Source of the DNA: JBOGGN01 sp050744165
Lineage (GTDB): Bacteria; Actinomycetota; Acidimicrobiia; Acidimicrobiales; Palsa-688
Assembly: GCA_050744165.1 (NCBI GenBank)
Contig: JBOGGN010000438.1
Coordinates: 1 to 10,128, forward strand
DNA length: 10,128 bases
Direction: 5' to 3'
The notes under the pieces were generated by a model. That model was not told the DNA's origin. It searched no databases and saw only the letters and a program-made list of their open reading frames with translations. Both the position numbers and the translations under genes were made by a program. This document shows, piece by piece, positions 1 through 5,271 of the stretch (within the stretch, counting starts at the first letter, position 1; each line of letters starts with the position of its first letter).

Positions 1-50
1 CCCTCATACTTGGCGTCGACCTCCTCGGTCGCCTGGCCCCAGTATGAGGG
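1..50. repeat. Long inverted repeat, 10-bp perfect arms
   Basis: Bases 1-10 (CCCTCATACT) are the exact reverse complement of bases 41-50 (AGTATGAGGG). The 30 bases between contain shorter GC-rich complementary pieces (CGACC near 18-22 with GGTCG near 26-30), so the element could fold as one long stem-loop. It lies about 45 bases beyond the stop of the minus-strand Ig-like gene. It may therefore be a terminator for that gene, but no T-tract is visible on the plus side and the minus-strand flank is outside the window. The arm begins at base 1, so it may extend further left. Confidence 0.6.
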
Positions 51-95
51 CGCCGAGATGCCGCCCGGGCTGTGTCGATAAAGAGGTTGAGAAAG

Positions 96-671
96 CTAGC
101 TTCGCTTCACAGGCTCAGCGGCAGCCATTTCACGCCGTCGGGCGTGCCGGACGAACGCGCCCGCCCCAGCACCGAACAACGCCACACCGAGAACGCCAAA
201 CGCGATTGTCAGCGCGATGGCGCCCACCGGCGCCGACGAAGGTGCGACCGTGCCGCTCTGGATCGCGTTGGGCGTTACTGCGGGATGCTGGCCCGGGACG
301 ATGATCTCAAACGCAGCGCGAGCGGGGGTGCCGTAGTAATCGAATCCTTTGACCGTCTGCGTGGCGACGATCGTGTAGTAGCCGGGCGCCGCGTCCGGAA
401 TCGTAATGCTGGCGGAGACGTTGCCACTGGCATCAGGGGCGACGGACGCCAAGACCGGCCCGGTTACACCGTTCCAGTGCAAAACGACGGGGATCGAGGG
501 ACTCGCTGCCTTAAACGACGAACCGGTGACGGTGATCGACTGGCCCGACGTTCCAGCCGCTTGGTTTAGGTTCAGCGTCGCCAGGTTGGTGCAGGCCCAC
601 GCCGCCGAGGCGACGAAAAGCAGGCCGGCCGCAGCCACACCGAAGCCGAGCATGAGCTTCCCTGCACGCAT
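96..671 (-). CDS. Exported Ig-like protein with C-terminal membrane anchor (paralogue 1)
   Basis: A 191-residue protein of unknown function. I chose the ATG at 671 because GGAGG lies five bases upstream; an in-frame ATG four codons earlier has no such site. Residues 1-26 form a signal peptide ending AAWA before Cys27. The Trp at -2 makes a classical lipobox doubtful, though lipidation is not excluded. Residues 30-125 look like one beta-sandwich of the IPT/TIG or bacterial Ig type (GQSITVTGSSF; GYYTIVATQ; a TPARAAFEI strand). A Pro/Ala/Ser linker leads to a membrane segment at about 147-174 and an Arg-rich cytoplasmic tail ending EPVKRS. It is homologous to the gene at 949-1533: same length, AWAC cleavage region, PARAxF strand, anchor and tail. 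This suggests a wall-exposed protein anchored in the membrane; the ligand is unknown. Confidence 0.8.
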   Translation of the reverse strand: MRAGKLMLGFGVAAAGLLFVASAAWACTNLATLNLNQAAGTSGQSITVTGSSFKAASPSIPVVLHWNGVTGPVLASVAPDASGNVSASITIPDAAPGYYTIVATQTVKGFDYYGTPARAAFEIIVPGQHPAVTPNAIQSGTVAPSSAPVGAIALTIAFGVLGVALFGAGAGAFVRHARRREMAAAEPVKRS

Positions 672-729
672 AGGTCCCTCCATGGAGATCGATCGGCTGG
701 TAAAAAGGCTACAGGTGCCCTCGCGCGAG

Positions 730-759
730 AGGATATCTGACGCAGCAATCCGTTAACAA
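730..759 (-). promoter_or_regulatory. Promoter for the minus-strand Ig-like gene
   Basis: Read on the minus strand, a -35 box TTGTTA (759-754) is separated by 18 bases from a -10 box TATCCT (735-730). This fits actinobacterial housekeeping sigma-factor promoters (TTGNNN / TANNNT). Transcription would start near 723, giving a leader of about 50 bases before the ATG at 671. This is called from the motif only. Confidence 0.5.
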
Positions 760-776
760 GGAGACAGTGGGTCTCC
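760..776. repeat. Hairpin/inverted repeat abutting a -35 box
   Basis: GGAGAC (760-765) and GTCTCC (771-776) are perfect 6-bp arms around a 5-base centre. The element directly abuts the -35 box of the minus-strand promoter. That position suits an operator for a regulator of the divergent surface genes, but the role is inferred. Confidence 0.4.
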
Positions 777-789
777 AGTATGGCCACAT

Positions 790-811
790 CTAGGTGTTTA
801 AAGTCACCTAG
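790..811. promoter_or_regulatory. Candidate operator palindrome between divergent promoters
   Basis: CTAGGTG (790-796) and CACCTAG (805-811) are perfect 7-bp arms around an AT-rich 8-base centre. The site is midway between the -35 box of the minus-strand promoter (754-759) and that of the plus-strand promoter (853-858). The size and spacing match a site for a dimeric regulator that could control both divergent surface genes. No regulator gene is present in the window. Confidence 0.45.
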
Positions 812-852
812 TTAGAGTGCACACCACCCGGGATCAAGGAACACCGGAGTTG

Positions 853-881
853 TTGCGCCTTCCAGCCATCGAGGTTAGTAT
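853..881 (+). promoter_or_regulatory. Promoter for the plus-strand surface operon
   Basis: TTGCGC (853-858), a 17-base spacer, then TAGTAT (876-881) match the actinobacterial -35/-10 pattern. Transcription would start near 888, leaving a leader of about 60 bases before the proposed GTG start at 949. It is expected to serve the Ig-like gene and, 70 bases beyond it, the Asp-box gene. Confidence 0.5.
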
Positions 882-948
882 GCGCCGCTAGCGGACCTGT
901 CAGGGCGGTATGGACCCTCCGGGCGGGTGTCGTCCCGAAGGGAGGCCA

Positions 949-1533
949 GTGACCAGGCGTTGGTTTCGTTGGTTGACTCTGGGTGTGACGGTTGCCGGAG
1001 CTGGCGTGCTCTTCCTGGTGTCGACCGCGTGGGCCTGCTTGTCGGTGGCCGGCATCACCGTGAATCCAACGACCGTGCAGCCGGGTCAGACGGTCACGGT
1101 CACAGGAATCGGCTTCGAGTTCGGGACCAACCCGGTCTTGATCCACTTGGACACCCTCAACGGGACCGTGCTGGGCACGGGCACCATTGACCGCATCGGC
1201 GATTTCACGCAGCCCGTGACGATCCCCACCGGGCTCGCCCACGGGCCGCACATTCTGATCGCGACCGAGGATGCCGCCACGCCTGACGGGTTGAACGACG
1301 GGTCGAACACCGGCGTGCCGGCTCGAGCCGTGTTCCAGGTCGGCAACGGGGCCGCCGCTCCCGTGACGCCCGCCCGCGCAACGGCGGTGGTCGCCAGTTC
1401 CGGTATCGGTACCGACAGCCTCATCGTGATCGCGATCTCGGTCGCCGCGGCCGGGCTATTTCTGGCGGGCGTGTGGTCGGTGGTCGCTTCTCGACGTTGG
1501 CGAGCGCAGGCGGAGTACGTCAAGACTTCTTGA
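949..1533 (+). CDS. Exported Ig-like protein with C-terminal membrane anchor (paralogue 2)
   Basis: A 194-residue protein of unknown function when read from the GTG at 949. That start has AAGGGAGG just upstream (938-945) and gives a proper Arg-rich signal-peptide N-terminus. The ATG at 910 would add 13 residues unlike any signal peptide. The signal peptide spans about residues 1-29 (ending STAWA) before Cys30. An Ig-like/IPT-TIG-type domain fills about residues 34-132, with the typical VQPGQTVTVTGIGF opening and a final PARAVFQV strand. A Pro/Ala linker leads to a membrane helix at about 157-180 and a basic tail ending YVKTS. It is paralogous to the divergent gene at 96-671. The downstream Asp-box gene has the same topology and a similar tail (LVTTS), which suggests a shared location on the outer face of the membrane. 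Confidence 0.8.
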   Translation: MTRRWFRWLTLGVTVAGAGVLFLVSTAWACLSVAGITVNPTTVQPGQTVTVTGIGFEFGTNPVLIHLDTLNGTVLGTGTIDRIGDFTQPVTIPTGLAHGPHILIATEDAATPDGLNDGSNTGVPARAVFQVGNGAAAPVTPARATAVVASSGIGTDSLIVIAISVAAAGLFLAGVWSVVASRRWRAQAEYVKTS

Positions 1534-1603
1534 TCGAGGCAGCCAACCGGATCGCATCCGAAGGCGTCTGGCTCTATTCGCGGTTCACCTGGGGGGACAC
1601 GCT

Positions 1604-3259
1604 ATGACAAGTGGTAAGTGGCGAGCCTTGGTGAGCGCCCTGTGCGTGGCCTGCATGACACTGGCGACGCCCGGTGCGTCCGAGGCGCAGACCGCCACCC
1701 CCAACCCACCCGCCGCCAACTTCCAGACGCAGGCCGCCAAGATCATTCGCACCACGCAGGCGATCCAGGTGACCAAGGATGAGCCGGTCCCCACCCGGGC
1801 GTTTACCGGCCCGGTGATGCTGGCCGACCCGTCCGATCCGCGCATTATCGTCGCCGCTACCGCCGAACTGCGGACTGAGGTCTGCTACCTGGCTCGTTCC
1901 ACCGACGCGGGCAAGACCTGGCACATCCTGCCCAACCTGCCCGGTCTCCCGGCGTATCCGTCTTGCACCAATGTAAGCGGCGGCATCACCCAGTCACCCA
2001 TCGCCTGGGGCCGCGACCACACCCTCTACTACGCCCTGTCGGGATACGACCAAGCAGACGGTGGTGGAGGCTTTCGCGCCCTGAACAACAGCATGCTGCT
2101 GGCCCGCTCGACCGATCTCGGCAATACGTGGTCGACGACCATCGTCGACAACACCCGCGGCCTGACCGGCGAGGCAGTGACCAAGGACTCCCCCGTGACC
2201 TCAGTAGCAGTGGACACCTCGGGGCCCAAGGACATCGTCTACGTGGGCTGGCGGCAGAGCTACCCAAACCGCAAGGGCCCGACGTCGACCAGCGGGGCGA
2301 TCGTGGCGACCTCCGTCGACGGCGGCGTGACCTTCGCCAAGCCGGTCGACCTCAACACCTTCCCCCACGTCACGATCAGCGCCGGAGGGACTGACTACCC
2401 GCTCGTCATGGGCGAGCCCATCCTGGCTGCCACCACCAAGGGGACGGTCGTCGCCGTCTCGACCCCCGACACCCCGAGCGGGACATCGTTCCCCGGTCAG
2501 ACCCCGCCCGAGCCATTGCTGGCCGCCCGTTCGACCGACCACGGCAAGACCTGGACCATATCGACGGCCACGGCACCCGAGGACGTACCGCTGGGCCCGG
2601 CCATGGCCTGGAGCCCAAAGGGCGGGGCGCAGGGCACGTTCGTGCTCGCCTACCAGGCATCCCCGAACCAGGTGGCGGGAGAAAGCAGCATCCTTTTCAC
2701 CCGGTCCACGGACGGCGGCCGGACGTGGAGCTCGGTGGTGACCATCGACGACCCGACGGAGCCACTTGACACGACCTACCTACCCGCCATCGGGGTGGCG
2801 CCCGACGGGCGGGTCGACGTCGTCTGGTACGACTTCCGTGTCGGGAACGGCTTTTCGCCTGACGTCTACTACACCGACTCGAGTGACGGGGGCGCCAGTT
2901 GGGCGCGCAACGTGCGGGCGACCGACCAGTCCATCAACTACAGCCTCGGCGTGAGCGGCAACTCCGACGTCCGCCAGCCGCCGGGGGTCGCATCGGCCAA
3001 TCAGTACGCCGCCATCGGCTGGGCCGACACCCGACTGGCCAACCCGACGACACAGACCCAGGACGATTTCGGCGACGTGGTCCAGTTTTCGGCGCTGCCC
3101 TCGACTGGCTCCAGTCTGACGAAGATCCTGGCCGCTGTCTTCATCGGCATCGCCATCGCGGGCGCCGTCCTGGTGCTGCTGCTGTTTTGGAGGCGGCGAA
3201 AGGAGACCGTCACCCCCCCTCCCGGAAGCGGCGAGCGCGAACTGGTGACCACATCCTGA
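1604..3259 (+). CDS. Membrane-anchored Asp-box (sialidase/BNR-like) beta-propeller protein
   Basis: A 551-residue protein. The ATG at 1604 is preceded by GGGGGGA six bases upstream. A signal peptide spans about residues 1-29 (cleavage near SEAQT). Six Asp-box motifs (SxDxGxTW-like) lie at residues 99-106, 169-176, 237-244, 310-317, 368-375 and 426-433, spaced about 57-73 residues apart, as expected for one turn per blade of a six-bladed propeller. Cys94 and Cys121 could pair. A membrane helix lies at about 508-529, followed by RRRK and a short tail. Asp boxes mark the propeller fold (sialidases, BNR-repeat glycosidases, sorting receptors), not an activity. I could not assign the arginine triad or the nucleophile of a true sialidase, so glycan binding or hydrolysis is only a possibility. 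Probably co-transcribed with the Ig-like gene 70 bases upstream. Confidence 0.85.
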   Translation: MTSGKWRALVSALCVACMTLATPGASEAQTATPNPPAANFQTQAAKIIRTTQAIQVTKDEPVPTRAFTGPVMLADPSDPRIIVAATAELRTEVCYLARSTDAGKTWHILPNLPGLPAYPSCTNVSGGITQSPIAWGRDHTLYYALSGYDQADGGGGFRALNNSMLLARSTDLGNTWSTTIVDNTRGLTGEAVTKDSPVTSVAVDTSGPKDIVYVGWRQSYPNRKGPTSTSGAIVATSVDGGVTFAKPVDLNTFPHVTISAGGTDYPLVMGEPILAATTKGTVVAVSTPDTPSGTSFPGQTPPEPLLAARSTDHGKTWTISTATAPEDVPLGPAMAWSPKGGAQGTFVLAYQASPNQVAGESSILFTRSTDGGRTWSSVVTIDDPTEPLDTTYLPAIGVAPDGRVDVVWYDFRVGNGFSPDVYYTDSSDGGASWARNVRATDQSINYSLGVSGNSDVRQPPGVASANQYAAIGWADTRLANPTTQTQDDFGDVVQFSALPSTGSSLTKILAAVFIGIAIAGAVLVLLLFWRRRKETVTPPPGSGERELVTTS

Positions 3260-3327
3260 AGGGTCCTGATGCGCTGAACGGCCCGACCTGGCGAGACGAT
3301 CGGCCTGACCGCCGTCACATTGTCTTG

Positions 3328-3381
3328 TGCTCGTCGATACGGCTGGTCGATTGCCTGCCGACACCTCCGCCCGCGCGGTAG
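3328..3381 (+). pseudogene. Stray 3' end of a second MazE-like antitoxin gene
   Basis: These 54 bases match 3770-3821, the 3' end of the antitoxin gene downstream, at about 47 of 53 positions with one gap. The match includes the TAG stop and runs from the codons for VLVE-TARRLAAD. The one-base difference near the end shifts the frame, so the fragment no longer ends like the antitoxin. Upstream similarity fades into noise and no toxin copy follows. It is a relic of a second toxin-antitoxin locus or of a partial duplication. Confidence 0.6.
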
Positions 3382-3558
3382 GGCAGTGCACTTCGGTACC
3401 CGCTTCCGAAACTCCGTGCCGCCTCAGAATTGACGTGTTGGGTCACGGATTTTTCAAAGCCCGCTGGGAATTCCGGGGTAATTCGCCGAGCGCCATCGAC
3501 CACCCGATATGGCCCGTCGTGTCATGCCATGCCTCGGTCACGAGACGATGTTGCATCA

Positions 3559-3574
3559 TATGCTCTATAATATG
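3559..3574 (+). promoter_or_regulatory. -10 element and probable leaderless start of the toxin-antitoxin locus
   Basis: TATGCT (3559-3564) fits the TANNNT -10 pattern and lies seven bases upstream of the ATG at 3572. That is the spacing of leaderless actinobacterial transcripts. A perfect TATAAT also occurs at 3566-3571 but touches the ATG, so it cannot serve that codon. No convincing -35 box is seen for either. Confidence 0.35.
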
Positions 3575-3821
3575 GTCGGCCCGTCGCGAGGTCTTGGTCC
3601 AGCTGGATGTCGAGTTCGTCGCCAACCTCGACAACCTGGCCCGTCGGCCGGGGAGTAAGTCGCTCCGAGCTTTTGCGACAGGGCGCGCTGCGGTGCTCGA
3701 AGCCGACGACTCGGGGGCTATGGACGCGCAACTGCAACAGGCGTCCCGCCGGCAGCCGCAAGACCCGGTGCTCGTCGAGACGGCTCGTCGACTGGCCGCC
3801 GACACCGCGCCCGCGTGGTAG
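3572..3821 (+). pseudogene. MazE/RHH-type antitoxin, broken by three single-base frameshifts
   Basis: Read across frames, this encodes an antitoxin of about 80 residues of the ribbon-helix-helix type that accompanies MazF/PemK toxins in actinobacteria. The pieces are ARREVLVQLDVEF, then RGVSRSELLRQGAL (the DNA-binding helix-turn), then the C-terminal toxin-binding tail with QPQDPVLVETARRLAADTAPAW. They lie in three frames. There is an extra G right after the ATG (3575), an extra base near 3648, and a missing base near 3694. The second and third compensate, so the frame from 3576 to 3821 stays open but replaces the helix region with unrelated residues. A start at TTG 3594 could bypass the first shift. 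The stop overlaps the toxin start by seven bases. Mutation or assembly error could explain the shifts. Confidence 0.7.
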
Positions 3822-4138
3822 CTCGGCGAGATGTCTACTCGGCCGACCTGGGACCGCCGGGCGGGCGCCGACCGGTATGCGTACTCACTCGTGACGGCGC
3901 CATCGAGGTCCTGCGCAGCGTGACCTGTGCGCCCATCACCCGCACCAAGAGGAGAATCCGCTCCGAGGTCGAAGTCGGTCCCGACCAGGGCCTGCCGGAG
4001 ACGAGCGTCATCTCCTGCGACAACGTGGTCACCGTGCCCAAGGCGGTCCTCGACGACGAGGCGGTCGGGTGCCTCGGTGAGGTAAAGCGAGCGGAGCTTG
4101 ATCGGGCCCTTCGTTATGCGCTCGACATCCGGTACTGA
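3815..4138 (+). CDS. mazF: MazF/PemK-family endoribonuclease toxin, possibly inactive
   Basis: A 107-residue MazF/PemK-like protein, the usual length. It starts at GTG 3815, overlapping the antitoxin stop, the usual translational coupling of such pairs. Family members are sequence-specific mRNA interferases that cut cellular RNA when the antitoxin is lost. Visible family features are the GRRPVCVLTRD strand, TCAPITRT, SEVEVGPDQGLP, the SVISCDNVVTVPK segment and the LDRALRYALDI C-terminal helix. Two oddities sit in the first strand. Where relatives have RRGDVYWADL this protein has RRDVYSADL: the glycine is missing (an in-frame three-base loss) and the tryptophan is serine. Since the partner antitoxin is frameshifted, an active toxin would probably not be tolerated, so I infer reduced or lost activity. 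The family call is confident; the activity is not. Confidence 0.8.
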   Translation: MVARRDVYSADLGPPGGRRPVCVLTRDGAIEVLRSVTCAPITRTKRRIRSEVEVGPDQGLPETSVISCDNVVTVPKAVLDDEAVGCLGEVKRAELDRALRYALDIRY

Positions 4139-4201
4139 CAGCCTGGCGCCGCCCGCGGTTGATGTCACGTCACTTCCGCCGATCGGCCAAGCGGCTGAAC
4201 G

Positions 4202-4445
4202 ATGTGCGGGATCGCCGTCGTCGAGCACGGCACCGTCTGCGTCGTCCTGAACGGCAAGATCTACAGGTACCGCGGCGTGACCGACCCTTCGACATGCCCT
4301 CCGGCTACCTGAAGTGGCTCAACTATGTGCCCGAGTCCTGGCGCCAACGCCTGCTCGCCAGTCCGTCCGACTGGGGCCAGGACTTGGCCACGCCCTCTGG
4401 ACGCTGCTCACCTTGGAGGTGTTCCTCCGCCGTGACGGCTGGTAG
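4202..4445 (+). pseudogene. Remnant of a glutamine-hydrolysing asparagine synthetase gene
   Basis: Three pieces in three frames belong to an AsnB-type protein. From the ATG at 4202, MCGIAVVEHG then VVLNGKIYRYR matches the glutaminase N-terminus: Cys2 is the nucleophile, and LNGEIYNYR is the family pattern. This frame stops at about 4310. A middle piece (about 4294-4388, SGYLKWLNYVPESWRQRLL) may come from the synthetase domain. The last piece (4389-4445) reads HALWTLLTLEVFLRRDGW then TAG, like the family C-terminus. An intact gene is about 1.8 kb; here both ends lie within 244 bases, so most of it has been deleted. AsnB-like amidotransferases are common in actinobacterial polysaccharide loci, which fits the neighbouring sugar-nucleotide genes. 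Confidence 0.7.
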
Positions 4446-4697
4446 CGAGACATGCGGATTACCCCGCAAGGTCTCGACTTCCTGCTATCGACCAATGACC
4501 ACGGGGTCAGCTTCGAGCGGACCATCACCAGCGGCCGCCAGTTTCTGTTCGTCAGCCCTCCCGCGCGACCGCGTCATCCGCAAGGGCGTCATCCATTCAC
4601 CACAGTTCGGGCTGCTCGAGTTCTCGGTGCCCGGTTTCGCACGCTACGTGAGCTCCCGCATGCTGCTGACGGACTCTGATCCGGTTGCGGCGATTGT
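4446..4697. other. Unassigned stretch within the degraded region
   Basis: No intact gene is visible. A short plus-strand frame from the ATG at 4452 (MRITPQGLDFLL, then NDHGVSFERTITSG) reads like real protein for about 35 codons before becoming compositionally random. A second frame near 4570-4680 gives VIHSPQFGLLEFSVPGFARY. Together they could be a frameshifted fragment of one gene following the asnB remnant, but I do not recognise the family. Confidence 0.3.
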
Positions 4698-4921
4698 TGC
4701 TAGAGGCGCTCGATGTGGGGACCCGTGCGCTCGACCCGGTGGCGGGTGTCGAGCACATAACCGGCCTCGGCCAGCAGGTCGCAATCGAAGCCGCGATGGT
4801 CGTGAGGACCACCACCGCATCGGCTCGGGCGACCTCCTCATGTCAGCGGCACGATCGTCACCCCGCTGATACGCCAGGTAGCTGGGGTCGATCGACAGGC
4901 GGTGACCGCCCACGCCGGGCC
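4698..4921 (-). pseudogene. Deleted second copy of a nucleotide-sugar dehydrogenase 3' end
   Basis: On the minus strand this resembles the 3' part of the intact dehydrogenase gene at 5272-6552. Bases 4698-4870 correspond to about 5270-5446, including the same TAG stop and the GPHIERL ending; about 46 of the first 60 positions match by eye. Bases 4871-4921 then correspond to 5724-5775 (GVGGHxLxIDPSYLA), so about 277 bases are missing. The frame is broken, and the catalytic Cys of GGHCLP has become Arg (GGHRLS). The divergence means it is not a fresh copy of its neighbour. More likely it is the relic of a diverged paralogue. Confidence 0.75.
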
Positions 4922-5219
4922 GGTCCTGCGGCCGCTGGCGTGGCCGGTGGCGGCGGCTCTCTACGGCGGGGTCGTGGTGCCCGGCGCCGCCGGCGAGCAG
5001 CGCGGGTGGTCCCGGTTGGCCGGGCTGCCGCTGGCGACGTACCGGGGGGCGCCCCTGCGGGCGCTGTGGCTCGACACCTTCGACCGGCTGAGCGCGCCCT
5101 TGGAGGCCCGTTTCACCCCGGCCGAGGTGTCGACCTGGTTCCGCGAGTCGGGGCTTCCAGTGCTGTCGCTGCGCACCGACCCACGCCTGGCGGGCATCGT
5201 GGCACTCGGCGCTGGTTGA
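4922..5219 (+). pseudogene. 3' fragment of a SAM-dependent methyltransferase gene
   Basis: An open frame ending at TGA 5217-5219 gives about 98 residues. Its end reads WLDTFDRLSAPLEARFTPAE, then VSTWFRESGL and a final GIVALG. This pattern (TFDxLSPxxExRHTxxEVxxWFxxAGL...GIVxxG) is typical of the C-terminus of class I methyltransferases found in polysaccharide loci. The SAM-binding half is absent. The frame extends back to GTG 4902, but those first codons derive from the antisense of the dehydrogenase relic, so the junction near 4921 is a recombination scar, not a real start. The codon bias of the fragment is still good, so its loss of function looks fairly recent. A short fusion protein could still be made, but I infer no enzyme. 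Confidence 0.6.
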
Positions 5220-5271
5220 GGTGAGATCCCGCCGCTTCTCGGGCGGAAACCTTCGGCTGGGTGGCCGCGTG

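Noticed and set aside
1..50. The edge inverted repeat as an insertion-sequence end
   Set aside because: No transposase or second matching end is present in the window, and both arms lie within 50 bases, which suits a stem-loop better.
910..948. ATG at 910 as the start of the plus-strand Ig-like gene
   Set aside because: It adds 13 Pro/Gly/Arg residues before the signal peptide and has no ribosome-binding site. GTG at 949 has one and matches the paralogue's length.
1604..3259. Calling the Asp-box protein a true sialidase
   Set aside because: Asp boxes define the fold only. I could not place the arginine triad, the catalytic Asp or the Tyr/Glu nucleophile pair from the sequence.
3443..4228. 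A 261-codon minus-strand open frame across the toxin-antitoxin locus
   Set aside because: It is antisense to the clear MazF-like toxin and antitoxin pieces and has no recognisable domain.
4159..4869. A 236-codon plus-strand open frame in the degraded region
   Set aside because: It joins a middle scrap of the asnB remnant to antisense dehydrogenase sequence. No single family spans it, so it is chance openness in GC-rich DNA.
5220..5271. A terminator between the methyltransferase fragment and the dehydrogenase gene (CCGCC/GGCGG near 5229-5246)
   Set aside because: The stem is only five base pairs with an eight-base loop and no T-tract, so it is not distinguishable from chance in GC-rich sequence.
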